DNA of 64,000 nt from Anaerolineaceae bacterium (GCA_016841525.1 JAENYZ010000003.1:186001-250000), one strand, 5' to 3'; counted from the stretch's first letter, positions 9,418 to 18,240 are shown. A program made the numbers and translations. The notes: generated by a model not told the origin, from the sequence alone.

Positions 9418-10500
9418 ATGCCCGAAAGTAAAAGCTATCCTGTTGAAGCACTGAAAGATTTCACCATCCGTTATTTTAAGGGCATGGGTGTTCCAGAAAT
9501 CGATTCGAGAATTGCAGCAGATGTGTTGATATCTGCTGATTTGCGCGGGATTAATTCTCACGGCGTGATTCGGCTTCACAGTTATTACGGCGATCGACTG
9601 CAAAAAGGCTTGATTGATCCCGCTTCAACCATACGAACACTTTCGGAGAATCCTTCTACATTGGCTTTGGATGGAGGCAATGGCCTCGGGCAGGTTGTTG
9701 CATATCGTGCAATGTCACGCTGTATTGAAAAAGCAGATGAAACAGGCCTGGCTGTGACAACGGTCAGGAACAGCAACCATTTTGGCATTGCCGGTTATTA
9801 TGCGATGATGGCATTGCCAGAGGACATGATCGGCATCAGCCTTACCAATTCACAACCACTGATTGCCCCAACTTATGGCATGAAAAGGGTTTTAGGCACC
9901 AACCCGATTGCCGTTGCCGTCCCGGCGGGGGAAGAAAAGCCTTATGTTCTTGATATGGCAACAAGTATTGTGCCCCTTGGGCGGATCTCTTTGTATGAAA
10001 AAACCGGTCAGTCCATCCCGGAGGGTTGGGCAATTAATAAAAATGGCGAGTTAACACAAAACCCCTCTGATATGATCAACGGGGGTGCCCTATTGCCCCT
10101 TGGTGGTCCAGCATTGATGCGGGGATATAAAGGGTATGGACTGTCGCTACTTGTTGATTTGCTTTCGGGGGTTCTGGCGGGAGCAGCTTTTGGAGAGGAT
10201 GTTGGCCGCCCTTCAAATGAGAGAAATGCTGATGTGGGGCATTTCTTTGCATCCATCAAAATTGAGAACTTCCGTCCGATTGAGGAATTTAAGTCGGATA
10301 TGGATGCCTATATTCGAAGTCTGAAAGCTTCACCGAAGCTTCCCGGGCAGGATCGTATTTTCATTCACGGGGAAAAGGAAGAAGAGCTTACGGAAGCGCA
10401 TCTGCGTGATGGCATTCCGCTGCTGAATGAGGTCGTTGAAGCACTGGTGATGGCGGGTGAGATTGCCGGGGTGCCTTTTGACATCAAGCCGGTTCAGTGA
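9418..10500 (+). CDS. Malate/L-lactate dehydrogenase family oxidoreductase (Ldh2 type)
   Basis: 360 residues, full length for the MDH2/LDH2 superfamily of NAD(P)-dependent 2-hydroxyacid dehydrogenases (malate, L-lactate, ureidoglycolate or 2,3-diketogulonate substrates). Family motifs are DLRGINSHGVIRL (catalytic His), VRNSNHFGIAGYYA and GTNPIAVAVPAGE. The ATG at 9418 follows GAGGAG by six bases. It stands alone between divergent ugpQ and the lytic transglycosylase, so the substrate cannot be inferred from context. Confidence 0.92.
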   Translation: MPESKSYPVEALKDFTIRYFKGMGVPEIDSRIAADVLISADLRGINSHGVIRLHSYYGDRLQKGLIDPASTIRTLSENPSTLALDGGNGLGQVVAYRAMSRCIEKADETGLAVTTVRNSNHFGIAGYYAMMALPEDMIGISLTNSQPLIAPTYGMKRVLGTNPIAVAVPAGEEKPYVLDMATSIVPLGRISLYEKTGQSIPEGWAINKNGELTQNPSDMINGGALLPLGGPALMRGYKGYGLSLLVDLLSGVLAGAAFGEDVGRPSNERNADVGHFFASIKIENFRPIEEFKSDMDAYIRSLKASPKLPGQDRIFIHGEKEEELTEAHLRDGIPLLNEVVEALVMAGEIAGVPFDIKPVQ

Positions 10501-10675
10501 ACAAATTAGTTCGTTGGTTGTCGCGTTTTCAAGGTGACAAATGCCAAAGAATTTTCAGCTAAACTTTTTCGATAAAAATACCATTTGACCATAATTTTAA
10601 TTTGTCACGTAGTGATTGCAGGAATAAAGCCTTGTACTTCCCATAAAAAAACATCTCAATTTTTGCACTTGTATT

Positions 10676-10727
10676 TTAGAACAAATATGCTATACTATTA
10701 ATTATCAAATTAGAACATTTATTCTAT
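10676..10727 (+). promoter_or_regulatory. Two copies of an 18-bp dyad motif around the transglycosylase promoter
   Basis: TTAGAACAAATATGCTAT (10676-10693) and TTAGAACATTTATTCTAT (10710-10727) are near-identical copies starting 34 bp apart, about three helical turns. Each is roughly dyad-symmetric (AGAA...TTCT). A -10-like TATACT follows the first copy and a TTGCAC -35-like element lies at 10663. This arrangement suggests a dimeric repressor. LexA-like control is possible but unproven. Confidence 0.4.
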
Positions 10728-10744
10728 TTTCAAGCAGGTGCAAT

Positions 10745-11359
10745 ATGAAAAGAACCATCGTTATTCCCGCTGTTTTTATTGGCTGTTTGATCGTCATTTG
10801 GGTCGGTACTGTGGCCGCATCCCACATGCCATCGCAAGAGCTCCTGGCGCCTACCCAAACAGCCGTTGCCCAGGCTGCGCAATCCGTCTCCAATGGGGGT
10901 AACTCGCCAGAATCTTTGGGCGAATCCGTAAATCCCAAAACAGATTGCTCTCTTTCACATAGCTATCCGACTCAAATCCAGCAGTGGTGTCAGATGATCG
11001 AAGCAGCATCAACCATAACAGACCTGCCCACCGGCTTGATCGCAGCTGTCATGCTGCAAGAAAGCGGCGGTAACCCGCTGGCCTATTCAAGCAGCGGTGC
11101 TGTCGGTCTGATGCAGGTCATGCCCCGTGATGGATTGGCAGCTGAATTTATGTGCATCAACGGCCCCTGTTTTTCTTCCCGTCCTACTATCGAGGAGCTT
11201 GAGGACCCAGAATTTAATATCAACTACGGCAGCCGCATGCTGGCAGATCTTTACCGCACGCACGGATCATACCGGGAAGCGCTTTTTCGCTATGGTCCGA
11301 TGAACATCGGCTACCATTACGCAGACCTGGTCTTGAAGATTTGGGAATCTTATGGGTAA
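10745..11359 (+). CDS. Lytic transglycosylase (SLT domain), membrane-anchored or secreted
   Basis: 204 residues. There is an N-terminal signal anchor (about 5-25), a Ser/Gln-rich linker, and an SLT/goose-lysozyme-like domain from about residue 75 to the end. The catalytic glutamate is in MLQESGGNPLAYSSSGAVG near residue 106, followed by LMQVMP. Two extra cysteines (CINGPC) could form a disulphide. Such enzymes cleave the MurNAc-GlcNAc bond. The ATG at 10745 has CAGGTG upstream. Confidence 0.9.
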   Translation: MKRTIVIPAVFIGCLIVIWVGTVAASHMPSQELLAPTQTAVAQAAQSVSNGGNSPESLGESVNPKTDCSLSHSYPTQIQQWCQMIEAASTITDLPTGLIAAVMLQESGGNPLAYSSSGAVGLMQVMPRDGLAAEFMCINGPCFSSRPTIEELEDPEFNINYGSRMLADLYRTHGSYREALFRYGPMNIGYHYADLVLKIWESYG

Positions 11360-11370
11360 AAATCACTGAA

Positions 11371-11405
11371 TTTCTCTGTCTTTCCACAGAAAAGAATTTT
11401 TTAAT
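11371..11405 (+). terminator. Probable intrinsic terminator of the transglycosylase gene
   Basis: An imperfect stem, TTTCTCTGT pairing with ACAGAAAAGAA, is followed by a run of T residues, 12 bp after the stop codon. Confidence 0.5.
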
Positions 11406-11485
11406 CAAACCTCTGAAATCCAAAATTCTAGTACGATTTTGAATATAGACGAATATAATTTGATTAATGGTTATTTAAGGTCATA

Positions 11486-11560
11486 TGACTGATAAGTCAC
11501 ACAACATAATAAAGCCTTTCCTTGAAAATTTTAGCATCAGCAACTATGACTGACAGGTCA
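11486..11560. promoter_or_regulatory. Pair of TetR-type palindromes between convergent genes
   Basis: TGACTGATAAGTCA (11486-11499) and TGACTGACAGGTCA (11547-11560) are two 14-bp inverted repeats of the kind bound by many TetR-family repressors. They lie 61 bp apart. Both flanking genes end here (one on each strand), so neither has a promoter in this gap. The gene they once controlled may be missing, or they may serve a short transcript I cannot see. Confidence 0.4.
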
Positions 11561-11618
11561 CATTCGGATTATTAATGGGTCCCGATTTGAACTCTTTTTA
11601 ATTGATCATTTATTACTT

Positions 11619-12506
11619 TTATTCCACCCTGAAATCATAAATGCCATCGCGATATTCCCAGATCCTGCCGCATTCGTGACATACCTGATCCATCTCACCT
11701 CCAGGAAGCGGCGAACTGCAAACCGGACACTGGAAGGTGGTATCATCCTCAGCAGCAGCAGAATCGCCCACAGCAATACACTTCGAAAACACGCTTGGGC
11801 TGATCTGGATCAATGCACCAGTTGGCTGTAAAAGCGCATCTAAACTTGTCAGGATTTTTAGCGGAATGTGACGCTTTAAAAAACCAGCTCTGAAATGAGA
11901 CACGGTTAATTGTTTGGCAATCTCAAACCCCACCTGATCCAGGTAGTGTCTGACAGCTCGGGGATGAAAATCAAAATTTAAGTCCGCAAATTCAATTGGT
12001 GCTTCGGTAAATGGATCCCATTCTTGTCGCCCCAACAAATACCTGCCGATCGCCTTCAAATTGCGTTTGTTTGCAAATTCCAAAATGAAAACGCCGCCTG
12101 AAGCCATGACCCTTCTAACCTGGGAAAGCGCCAATACGGGATCCGCCATATGATGCAATGTGCGGATCATGGTTGCGCCATCAAATCGTCCGTCCTCAAA
12201 TGGCAATTTATAAATATCTGCTGCCACAAACACATAACGCTGGCTCAAGCCCAACCGGTCTCTCGCTTGTTCTAATTGTGTGCGTGAGTAATCCACCAGG
12301 GCAATCCGTTTATAATTCTTGTAGCGCGGCGTATTTCGCCCGGCTCCTGCACCCAACTCAAGTATAAAATTACCCCCAACAGGCAAAAGGCGCTTCAATG
12401 CAATTTCTTCTGCAGCATCCTCATAAGCGCGCCCGCCTTCTTCCCAGAAATCCTTCTGGTATTGAGAGCCTTCATAATTGCAAACTGGGGGTGTGTTTGA
12501 TGTCAT
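11619..12506 (-). CDS. SAM-dependent methyltransferase with C-terminal zinc ribbon
   Basis: 295 residues. The N-terminal class I methyltransferase domain (about 20-200) has the SAM motif FILELGAGAGRNT, the acidic ribose ligand in IALVDYS, and a post-motif TMIRTLHHMADP of the UbiE/Methyltransf_11 type. The last 40 residues form a Trm112-like zinc ribbon with CPVC...CHEC and the ending WEYRDGIYDF. Fusion of both parts suggests a self-contained version of a methyltransferase-Trm112 pair. The substrate is unknown. Confidence 0.85.
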   Translation of the reverse strand: MTSNTPPVCNYEGSQYQKDFWEEGGRAYEDAAEEIALKRLLPVGGNFILELGAGAGRNTPRYKNYKRIALVDYSRTQLEQARDRLGLSQRYVFVAADIYKLPFEDGRFDGATMIRTLHHMADPVLALSQVRRVMASGGVFILEFANKRNLKAIGRYLLGRQEWDPFTEAPIEFADLNFDFHPRAVRHYLDQVGFEIAKQLTVSHFRAGFLKRHIPLKILTSLDALLQPTGALIQISPSVFSKCIAVGDSAAAEDDTTFQCPVCSSPLPGGEMDQVCHECGRIWEYRDGIYDFRVE

Positions 12507-12564
12507 GTTATTATCGCTAAAGGAATTGATCTATCAAGTAATTTTCAATGATTTTTATAAAAAA

Positions 12565-12675
12565 TGCCCGGGTAGGATTCCCGGCGGCACCCGGAGATAC
12601 CTCCTTACCGCTGCTTCCTCTCGGACCTGACGGGGTTCGTAGGGCTCCGCCGCGCCGGTCCCACCCGGACGGCAT
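12565..12675 (-). ncRNA. ffs: Signal recognition particle RNA (small bacterial 4.5S type)
   Basis: On the minus strand the apical SRP domain is unmistakable: GUCAGGUCC, a GAGA tetraloop, then GGAAGCAGCGGUAAG, which is the Ffh-binding asymmetric and symmetric loop region. The ends pair (UGCC...CCGGGU with ACCCGGGCA), giving one long hairpin of about 111 nt without an Alu domain. A T-rich stretch follows at the 3' end. The RNA scaffolds Ffh and FtsY for co-translational targeting. Confidence 0.95.
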
Positions 12676-12677
12676 TA

Positions 12678-12706
12678 AGAATACTTCACGCCCCAAGGAC
12701 TGTCAA
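12678..12706 (-). promoter_or_regulatory. Sigma-70-type promoter of the SRP RNA
   Basis: Read on the minus strand, TTGACA (12706-12701) and TATTCT (12683-12678) are separated by 17 bases and lie immediately upstream of the SRP RNA 5' end. Confidence 0.8.
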
Positions 12707-12829
12707 ACAAATCAGTAGTTAGATAAAATCGACCAAAAACATCCCGATATAACTGGTAAAAAAACGCCCTTCATTGTATACTTTAATACGATTATAAATA
12801 AACCATAAGGACAGGAGAGGTCCCCCCCG

Positions 12830-13963
12830 ATGAAAGTAAACGTCAAACAACAACAGCTTGCACATTGCGTCAGCATGGTTTCCAGGGCAGTATCACCCCG
12901 GAGCACTTTGCCCGTTCTCTCAAATATCCTGGTTAAAACAGACAACGGACGTTTGCGCCTATCTGCGACCAACCTTGAACTTGGAATAACCTGCTGGATT
13001 GGTGCCCGCATTGAAGGAGAAGGCGCGATTACCGTGCCCGCTAGAACTTTCACAGATTTGGTCAGCAACCTGCCCAGTGACCAGGTGATATTTACACTGG
13101 ATAACAGCACCCAGACGCTGAATGTACGCTGCGGCACCTCTGAGACCAACATAAAGGGCATTGATGCGGAAGAATTTCCGCCCATTCCCGAACCAAACTT
13201 GGATGAAGGGGTTCCTCTCAATGTCGTAAACTTCAAGGAAATGGTTCAACAGGTGGCTTTTGCAGCCTCAACAGATGAAGCCCGTCCAGTATTAACAGGC
13301 GTGCTGTTAAAAATTGACGGCGATCGCATCACAATGGCTGCAACCGACGGTTTTCGCATTTCAATCCGTGAAGACGAAATCCCTAACGCTGTCTCCCGTC
13401 CAATTGAAGCCATCATCCCCGCCAGGGCGCTGGTTGAACTTGCCCGCATTATCGGCGGGGGCGATGAGACATTGATCATGACCTTCCCCCCCGACCGGGG
13501 ACAGGTCATCTTCCACATGGATGATATGGAATTAGCATCGCAATTGATTGACGGCAGCTTCCCGGATTTTCGAGCAATCATCCCGCAAAGCTTCAAAACC
13601 CACACGCTCCTCTCCACCAGCGGCTTATTGAAGGCATGCAAACAGGCGGAAATCATCGCACGCGATAGCACAAACGTCGCCCGTCTTAACATCATCCCTG
13701 AAACCGATGAAGCCAAACCTGGCACACTTGAAATTTCTGCACAATCAGAGCAAACAGGAACTTCCGAGGTCCTGGTAGACGCCTCTGTGGACGGCATCCC
13801 ATTGTTAGTAGCATTTAACGTTCGTTTCTTGCGAGAAGTGCTTGAAGTAATCAAATCGGACAACGTCTGGCTTGAGACCAATGCGGCAAATACGCCCGGA
13901 TTAATCCATCCACAGGGAGACGAGCATTTTAAACACATCATTATGCCCATGCACATTAGCTAA
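12830..13963 (+). CDS. dnaN: DNA polymerase III subunit beta (sliding clamp)
   Basis: 377 residues with the three-domain clamp length. The N-terminus MKVNVKQQQLAHCVSMVSRAV and the internal LSATNLELGI and TDGFRIS segments are typical, and it ends HIIMPMHIS, close to the family's (V/I)MP(M/V)R(L/I) ending. The ring-shaped dimer tethers polymerase III to DNA. AGGAGAGG lies eight bases upstream of the ATG. dnaN is usually beside dnaA and oriC; here dnaA is not in the window, but an oriC-like region lies 12 kb away. Confidence 0.97.
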   Translation: MKVNVKQQQLAHCVSMVSRAVSPRSTLPVLSNILVKTDNGRLRLSATNLELGITCWIGARIEGEGAITVPARTFTDLVSNLPSDQVIFTLDNSTQTLNVRCGTSETNIKGIDAEEFPPIPEPNLDEGVPLNVVNFKEMVQQVAFAASTDEARPVLTGVLLKIDGDRITMAATDGFRISIREDEIPNAVSRPIEAIIPARALVELARIIGGGDETLIMTFPPDRGQVIFHMDDMELASQLIDGSFPDFRAIIPQSFKTHTLLSTSGLLKACKQAEIIARDSTNVARLNIIPETDEAKPGTLEISAQSEQTGTSEVLVDASVDGIPLLVAFNVRFLREVLEVIKSDNVWLETNAANTPGLIHPQGDEHFKHIIMPMHIS

Positions 13964-13993
13964 GGCTAAAAGTATCGTATAATATTCAATTTG

Positions 13994-14018
13994 GCGCTTG
14001 CTTTGCAGGCGCTTTTTT
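13994..14018 (+). terminator. Intrinsic terminator of dnaN
   Basis: GCGCTTGC-TTT-GCAGGCGC forms an eight-bp stem (one G-U pair) followed by six T residues, 31 bp after the dnaN stop. Confidence 0.85.
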
Positions 14019-14088
14019 GTATCCCTGACACCAAATGGGATATTATCAATAAGAATAAATCCGTTCCTAAATTTTGAGGTGATAAATC

Positions 14089-16434
14089 ATGACCTTACCA
14101 CCCAGTGCTACCGATCGATTATTAAGCGTTTACCTTGTCCTTTCGCAATACCCCATCCTTTCCTCACGTGTTCGTGACTTGATGCGAAGGGAATTATTCC
14201 AGCGTGGGTTTTTGGATTACAAGGAATTCGAACAGGAAGTCATTCGCAAAGCCATCCAATCCCAGGAACGGGAAGGCTTGCAGCACCCGGAAATCGAAGA
14301 GCCGGCAGAAGTTTGGGAACGTCGGAAAGCGCTTGTCCGCGATCAATTAACCGATTTTCACTTCAGCAACCACCTCAGTTTTGAATTAATTGAAGACCTG
14401 ATTGCTGAAGTTCTCAATGAACGCGGTGTCACCTCCCTTGAATCCCTTTATGAATTCAACCCTGAAGTTGCTCCCGAGGAATTATTGTTCAACCAGGGCA
14501 TGATGATTGAAAAAATGCCCCCTGAAAAAAGAAAACATCTTGAACCACGGCTAAGAGAGATCAAAGTGGTGTTGATTCGCAACATGATCAGCGATCAACT
14601 ACGCTATATCAATATTGCGCGGGATTGGTTCACAATTGCAGACCTGGCTGAAGTCCGCCGGCATAAAATTGGGCACGGCCGAATTGGCGGTAAGGCAGCC
14701 GGCATGCTCCTCGCTGCTCGCATCCTGAAAGGCAGTCCGAATGTTGATCTGCGTCAAAATTTGCGTACCCCCGAATCCTATTACATGGGGTCCGACCTGC
14801 TGTATACCTTTATTTCAATCAACAACCTTCATCATTGGAACGATCAAAAATACAAATCTGAGGATGAAATGCGCCGCGACTACCCAAAGATTGTGGAAGA
14901 CTTCGTTGCCAGTGATTTCACCCCCAATATTGTTCAACGTCTCGAAACATTGCTGACCTCGGTCGGAAAACAGCCCCTGATTGTTCGTTCCTCCAGTTTA
15001 CTTGAAGACAATTTCGGCACTGCCTTTGCGGGAAAATACGAAAGTATCTTTCTTCCAAACCAGGGAACCATCGATGAAAATATGACCGCCCTTACCCAGG
15101 CAATTGCCCGGATTTATGCCTCCACCCTCAACCCAACCGCACTCTTATACCGTCGAAGCCGCGGCTTACAGGACTATGATGAACGCATGGCTGTTCTGAT
15201 TCAAACAGTTGAAGGAAACCGTTACGGCCAGTATTATATGCCCGACCTTTCTGGTGTAGCATTCAGCCATAACCAGTACCGCTGGTCGCCCCAGATTCGG
15301 GCAGAGGAAGGTTTTATCAGGCTGGTATGGGGACTGGGCACACGCGCTGTTGATCGCGTTGGAAATGACTATCCCAGGCTGGTTGCGCTCAGCCACCCCA
15401 CACTGAGACCCTCCAACACAACCAAATCTATTCGCCGCTATTCACAACAATATGTTGACCTGATTGATTTAAAAGATAATGCTATGAAGACACTCCCGAT
15501 CCATGAGGTGCTTGACGGAGATTACCCACCATTGCGCTATCTTGCCCAGGTTGACCAGGAAGGTTACTTCCGCTCAATCCGATCACGGTTGGTAGATGCA
15601 GATCCCCAACAATTGATATTGACCTTTGAGGAATTACTGCGGCGAACCCCCTTCGCTGAAAGGATGCGGTACTTGCTGAACTTCCTTGAAGACGAATACC
15701 AATCCCCTGTGGACGTTGAATTTATTGCTGATGTTTTTGATGACAATGGAAAACCCGAAATCAAATTATCTCTGATTCAATGCCGACCATTGAGCTACAT
15801 GAGAGAAGAAACCCAGGCTGACTTACCGCAGAATCTCAACCCGGAGCAAGTTATCTTTTCTTCAAGCATCATGGTTGCAGGCGGCTGGTTGGAAGAGATC
15901 AATTATGTCTTATTTGTTCCACCTGAAACTTACTTCAGCCTGCCCTCGCAGTCTGCACGCAACAAACTGGAACGAGCTATTGGAAAGCTCAATACCGCAC
16001 TTGGAAACGAAGACTTCATCTGCGTCGGTCCTGGAAGGTGGGGAACATCTAACCCCGATTTAGGCGTTCACGTTGACTATGCGGACATCTTCAACACCAA
16101 AGCCCTGGTTGAACTCTCAGGGGAAGGTATTGGCCCGGCACCCGAACCCTCTTTGGGAACGCATTTCTTTCAGGACCTGCTTGAGGGGCAAATTTTCCCG
16201 CTTGCGACTTATATCGGCGAAGATGATTTCAATCGCGATTTCTTCTACGAGACTCCCAACCGCCTGGCAGAGTGGATTAACGTGGAGCCGTCATTATTTG
16301 AACGTTTAAGGCTGATCAAAGTCAGCGATTATATGCCAGATCATCACCTCGAATTAATTATGAACGGTATTGACGGACGGGCGGTGGCTTTTCTCTCTAA
16401 ATCACCGCGCGGAAGAGACGGACGATTACAATAA
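14089..16434 (+). CDS. PEP/pyruvate-binding (PPDK N-terminal, ATP-grasp) domain protein
   Basis: 781 residues. Residues about 190-560 match the nucleotide-binding half of PEP synthase and pyruvate phosphate dikinase: IGGKAAGMLLAARIL, PLIVRSSSLLEDNFGTAFAG near residue 300, and VDVEFIADVF with SLIQCRPLS as the metal and ATP-site ending. The swivelling phospho-histidine domain and the PEP TIM-barrel are absent. An N-terminal helical region (1-180) and a C-terminal region (about 580-781) have no domain I recognise. It could phosphorylate or pyrophosphorylate an unknown partner. No partner gene adjoins it. Confidence 0.8.
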   Translation: MTLPPSATDRLLSVYLVLSQYPILSSRVRDLMRRELFQRGFLDYKEFEQEVIRKAIQSQEREGLQHPEIEEPAEVWERRKALVRDQLTDFHFSNHLSFELIEDLIAEVLNERGVTSLESLYEFNPEVAPEELLFNQGMMIEKMPPEKRKHLEPRLREIKVVLIRNMISDQLRYINIARDWFTIADLAEVRRHKIGHGRIGGKAAGMLLAARILKGSPNVDLRQNLRTPESYYMGSDLLYTFISINNLHHWNDQKYKSEDEMRRDYPKIVEDFVASDFTPNIVQRLETLLTSVGKQPLIVRSSSLLEDNFGTAFAGKYESIFLPNQGTIDENMTALTQAIARIYASTLNPTALLYRRSRGLQDYDERMAVLIQTVEGNRYGQYYMPDLSGVAFSHNQYRWSPQIRAEEGFIRLVWGLGTRAVDRVGNDYPRLVALSHPTLRPSNTTKSIRRYSQQYVDLIDLKDNAMKTLPIHEVLDGDYPPLRYLAQVDQEGYFRSIRSRLVDADPQQLILTFEELLRRTPFAERMRYLLNFLEDEYQSPVDVEFIADVFDDNGKPEIKLSLIQCRPLSYMREETQADLPQNLNPEQVIFSSSIMVAGGWLEEINYVLFVPPETYFSLPSQSARNKLERAIGKLNTALGNEDFICVGPGRWGTSNPDLGVHVDYADIFNTKALVELSGEGIGPAPEPSLGTHFFQDLLEGQIFPLATYIGEDDFNRDFFYETPNRLAEWINVEPSLFERLRLIKVSDYMPDHHLELIMNGIDGRAVAFLSKSPRGRDGRLQ

Positions 16435-16464
16435 ACTCATAAATTTCTATTATATTGTAATATT

Positions 16465-16980
16465 CTATTCTAATGGCAAAATAGCTCGGTGTTGATTCAG
16501 GCGATACCAGGTTCGATCCAGCCCGAAGATGATCCCGCCACCTTTAAATGCAGTCCAGCGAGCCGCTTCGTAAGCTAAAAGTAACCCCATATTTGATAAT
16601 TGATGCTCCATCAACTCAATTTCTATAAGGAAATTCGTGCTGTTCAAATGGAGCTTGATATCTGCTGACAGATCCGCTATAAGAAATTCATTGTGGATGT
16701 GATGTTCCCTCTCTGACTTGAAATCCGATTCATAAACGATTACTGGACTGCCATTTTCATCCCCGTAATTAATTAAGAAAAATGGCGACTTGTGAGCCTT
16801 TGAGACCGCGACGTCAAGATTTGTCCTGGCAGACCCGATCAATGAAGGATTCAATCCATATTGATCGCAAAGCGTGTCAAAATGCACTTCCATTAAATAA
16901 GATCTCAGTCGATTGGAATCAATAACGCCTAAAGACTGTTTGTTAAAAACCAGGATATTGTAATTCAAACATGCCTCCAC
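16465..16980 (-). CDS. Hypothetical protein, 171 residues
   Basis: No family recognised. The protein is soluble, without signal peptide or membrane helix. It has an acidic, mixed alpha/beta look, and its most distinctive segment is near the C-terminus (RWTAFKGGGIIFGLDRTWYRL). It is convergent with the PPDK-like gene and its start lies 50 bp from the first parS site. Its function is unknown. Confidence 0.55.
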   Translation of the reverse strand: MEACLNYNILVFNKQSLGVIDSNRLRSYLMEVHFDTLCDQYGLNPSLIGSARTNLDVAVSKAHKSPFFLINYGDENGSPVIVYESDFKSEREHHIHNEFLIADLSADIKLHLNSTNFLIEIELMEHQLSNMGLLLAYEAARWTAFKGGGIIFGLDRTWYRLNQHRAILPLE

Positions 16981-17029
16981 CCAATAAACGCCTATAATGA
17001 AAGTTTATGTATCATAAGCGTTGGCTAAT

Positions 17030-17045
17030 TGTTTCACGTGAAACA
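17030..17045. other. parS: parS chromosome-partition site 1
   Basis: TGTTTCACGTGAAACA is a perfect 16-bp palindrome identical to the consensus parS bound by ParB/Spo0J in Bacillus and many other phyla. It lies in the gap between the 171-residue gene and rtcA. Confidence 0.93.
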
Positions 17046-17144
17046 TTAAACGTCGTTCCAATGCCAATAGTATATCTTATGATTGGTATTTGTAAGTATT
17101 AATATTCGTTTATATATCCCTGAAAACAAATAATGCTTCCAAAA

Positions 17145-17160
17145 TGTTTCACGTGAAACA
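17145..17160. other. parS: parS chromosome-partition site 2
   Basis: A second identical TGTTTCACGTGAAACA, starting 115 bp from the first. Two perfect copies in one short intergenic region make chance occurrence implausible. ParB bound here would spread and load SMC near the origin. parA and parB are not in the window. Confidence 0.93.
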
Positions 17161-17202
17161 TCCATGGTAAGATTCAATCAAACCCTGTATAGGAAAATTT
17201 AT

Positions 17203-18240
17203 ATGATTAAAATAAATGGTGCTTATGGTGAAGGTGGTGGCCAGGTTTTACGGAGCAGCCTGACACTTTCTACTCTGACGAGGAAACCAGTGATCGTCCG
17301 AAATATTCGTGCGAACCGCATTAAGCCAGGATTGCGGCCTCAGCACTTGGCGGCAGTGAACGCCATCGCAAAAATTACACGGGCACAGGTAGAGGGGAAT
17401 GAACTTAACAGCGATGTGGTTCAGATTGCTCCAAATAAAGCAACTGCAGGTAATTACAGTTTTGATATCCCCACGGCAGGGGCATTAAGCCTGGTGCTGC
17501 AAACAATTTTTCTTCCTTTGAGTTACGTTTCAGGGAAATCACGCGTGACGCTAACGGGTGGGACGCATGTGCCATGGAGCCCCATCTGGCACTATTTACA
17601 GGCATGTTGGCTGCCAATGATGACAAGCTTAGGCTTTCACGGCGATATCCAATTGGAGAACGCAGGGTTTTATCCTCGCGGCGGAGGAAAATCTCGTGCA
17701 GTAATTATGCCTGCTGAGTCACTCAAGCCCTTTGTTTGCCTGGAGCGCGGCGATTTATTGAGGATCGAAGGTTGGTCTGGCGCTTCAAATCTTGATCTTT
17801 CGATTGCAAAGCGTCAGAAACATCAGGCGCTCAGACGACTATATGATATTTGTCGAAACTCAAAAATAAAAACGGTGCAAGTCCCATCAGATGGAAAGGG
17901 GACTTTTATTTTGCTTAAGGCAGTCTTCTCTAATGGCAGCTTTGCCTGTTATTCTGCGCTGGGTGCACCAGGAAAAAGAGCAGAGAAGGTTGCGGATGAG
18001 GCGGTGGACCAACTATTATCGTTTTTAGGAACCGCTGGTTGTGTCGATCATTACATGGCGGACCAAATAATACTTCCGCTGTCGGTTATTCCTGGGAAAT
18101 CAATTTATCCAACCAACCGCATATCTCAGCATTTAATTACGAATGTTCATGTCATTCAAAAATTCTTACCTGTAAAAATTAATATTACTGGCAGTCTTAA
18201 TGAACCGGGGACAGTTGAAGTTGAAGGTGTAAGTCTATAA
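17203..18240 (+). CDS. rtcA: RNA 3'-terminal phosphate cyclase
   Basis: 345 residues, close to E. coli RtcA (338). The enzyme adenylylates RNA 3'-phosphate and converts it to a 2',3'-cyclic phosphate. Family signatures are INGAYGEGGGQVLRSSL at the N-terminus, NRIKPGLRPQHL, FYPRGGGK, and the histidine nucleophile in DHYMADQIILPL near the C-terminus. The ATG at 17203 has AGGAAA upstream; an earlier in-frame ATG at 17164 abuts the parS site. No rtcB adjoins it. The coding strand seems richer in G than that of dnaN and the PPDK-like gene. Confidence 0.93.
   Translation: MIKINGAYGEGGGQVLRSSLTLSTLTRKPVIVRNIRANRIKPGLRPQHLAAVNAIAKITRAQVEGNELNSDVVQIAPNKATAGNYSFDIPTAGALSLVLQTIFLPLSYVSGKSRVTLTGGTHVPWSPIWHYLQACWLPMMTSLGFHGDIQLENAGFYPRGGGKSRAVIMPAESLKPFVCLERGDLLRIEGWSGASNLDLSIAKRQKHQALRRLYDICRNSKIKTVQVPSDGKGTFILLKAVFSNGSFACYSALGAPGKRAEKVADEAVDQLLSFLGTAGCVDHYMADQIILPLSVIPGKSIYPTNRISQHLITNVHVIQKFLPVKINITGSLNEPGTVEVEGVSL

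Noticed and set aside
13246-13956. 236-codon minus-strand frame inside dnaN
   Set aside because: Antisense shadow of dnaN; the composition is serine-rich as expected from codon reversal.
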